From NCBI GenBank assembly GCA_900545125.1, contig UQXS01000152.1:1-5850 (forward strand): a stretch of 5,850 nucleotides of DNA, in the 5' to 3' direction. The position numbers and the translations under genes are program-made. The DNA comes from an uncultured Ruminococcus sp. (lineage in GTDB: Bacteria > Bacillota > Clostridia > Oscillospirales > Ruminococcaceae). The notes under the pieces are model-generated. The model was not told the DNA's origin, did not search any database, and saw only the letters and a list, made by a program, of their open reading frames with translations. Of the stretch, positions 5,712 to 5,850 are shown piece by piece. The stretch's first letter is position 1. Every line of letters begins with the position of its first letter.

Positions 5712-5740
5712 ATTATACCCGTTTTTTTCAGGAATGTCAA
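5712..5740 (-). promoter_or_regulatory. Consensus sigma-A promoter of the sortase operon
   Basis: Minus-strand TTGACA (5740-5735), a spacer of exactly 17 bp containing an A7 run, and TATAAT (5717-5712). Both hexamers match the consensus at all positions. Transcription should start near 5705, giving a leader of about 20 nt. I see no operator overlapping it, so expression is probably strong and housekeeping. Confidence 0.9.
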
Positions 5741-5796
5741 GAAAAATCGAAATCCGTCCCACGGTAACAGCAGTTATTTTTATTTGTGTTTATAAA

Positions 5797-5850
5797 GGGG
5801 GACTCCGTCCCCCTGACCCCCTGCCAAAGGGAAGTACATTCCCTTTGGAA
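5797..5850. repeat. Double-hairpin intergenic repeat, cut by the window edge
   Basis: Two adjacent hairpins in a G/C-rich block unlike the AT-rich DNA around it: GGGGGAC/GTCCCCC (5797-5803, 5807-5813, loop TCC) and CCAAAGGGAA/TTCCCTTTGG (5824-5833, 5839-5848, loop GTACA). They are joined by TGACCCCCTG, whose CCCCC could pair with the first G-run instead. I recall this type of sequence recurring between genes in gut Clostridia, so I read it as a dispersed palindromic (REP-like or MITE-like) repeat. Only one copy is in the window and its right end is missing. No transposase is seen. Confidence 0.6.

Overview
The window reads as a moderate-GC chromosomal segment from an anaerobic Clostridia relative, most likely Ruminococcus-like (Oscillospiraceae). 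The signs are Firmicutes-type ClpX and ClpC proteins, strong AGGAGG-like ribosome binding sites, a Thr-run linker in a surface protein, a tiny Cys/Gly membrane peptide, and a palindromic intergenic repeat at the right edge that I recall from gut Clostridia. The organism call is inference from style, not from a marker gene.

Left part (1-3261). The 3' end of clpX (plus strand) enters the window at its ClpP-docking IGF loop and ends at a strong intrinsic terminator (475-505). Convergent to it lies a 52-codon minus-strand gene (515-673) encoding a one-helix membrane peptide with a repetitive Cys-Gly/Asn tail. The roughly 170 bp between that gene and clpC hold divergent promoter candidates, a 17 bp AT palindrome, a small hairpin and a doubtful 31-codon hydrophobic ORF. 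Then comes clpC (848-3214), a full two-ring Hsp100 unfoldase with both Walker boxes and an LGF ClpP-docking loop. Its middle region is shortened where ordinary ClpC carries the coiled-coil/UVR M-domain, which makes it ClpA-like in layout. It stands alone, with no ctsR-mcsA-mcsB genes in front of it.

Right part (3266-5740). A minus-strand three-gene operon runs convergently toward clpC, from a consensus sigma-A promoter (TTGACA, 17 bp, TATAAT) to a shared bidirectional terminator (3221-3261). In transcription order it encodes: a secreted protein with signal peptide, Thr-rich linker and C-terminal anchor carrying a VENTG sorting-like motif; a sortase with His140, Cys197 (TLYTC) and Arg208; and an unrecognised four-helix membrane protein with a large outside loop. 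The genes overlap by 14 nt or are separated by 1 nt, so they are probably made together. The simplest reading is a dedicated sortase and its own non-LPXTG substrate plus a membrane partner.

The last ~55 bases (5797-5850) are a G/C-rich double-hairpin repeat cut by the window edge. There is no rRNA, tRNA, CRISPR array or transposase gene. The best candidates for new biology are the sortase/VENTG/four-helix module, the Cys-Gly peptide, and the M-domain-reduced ClpC.
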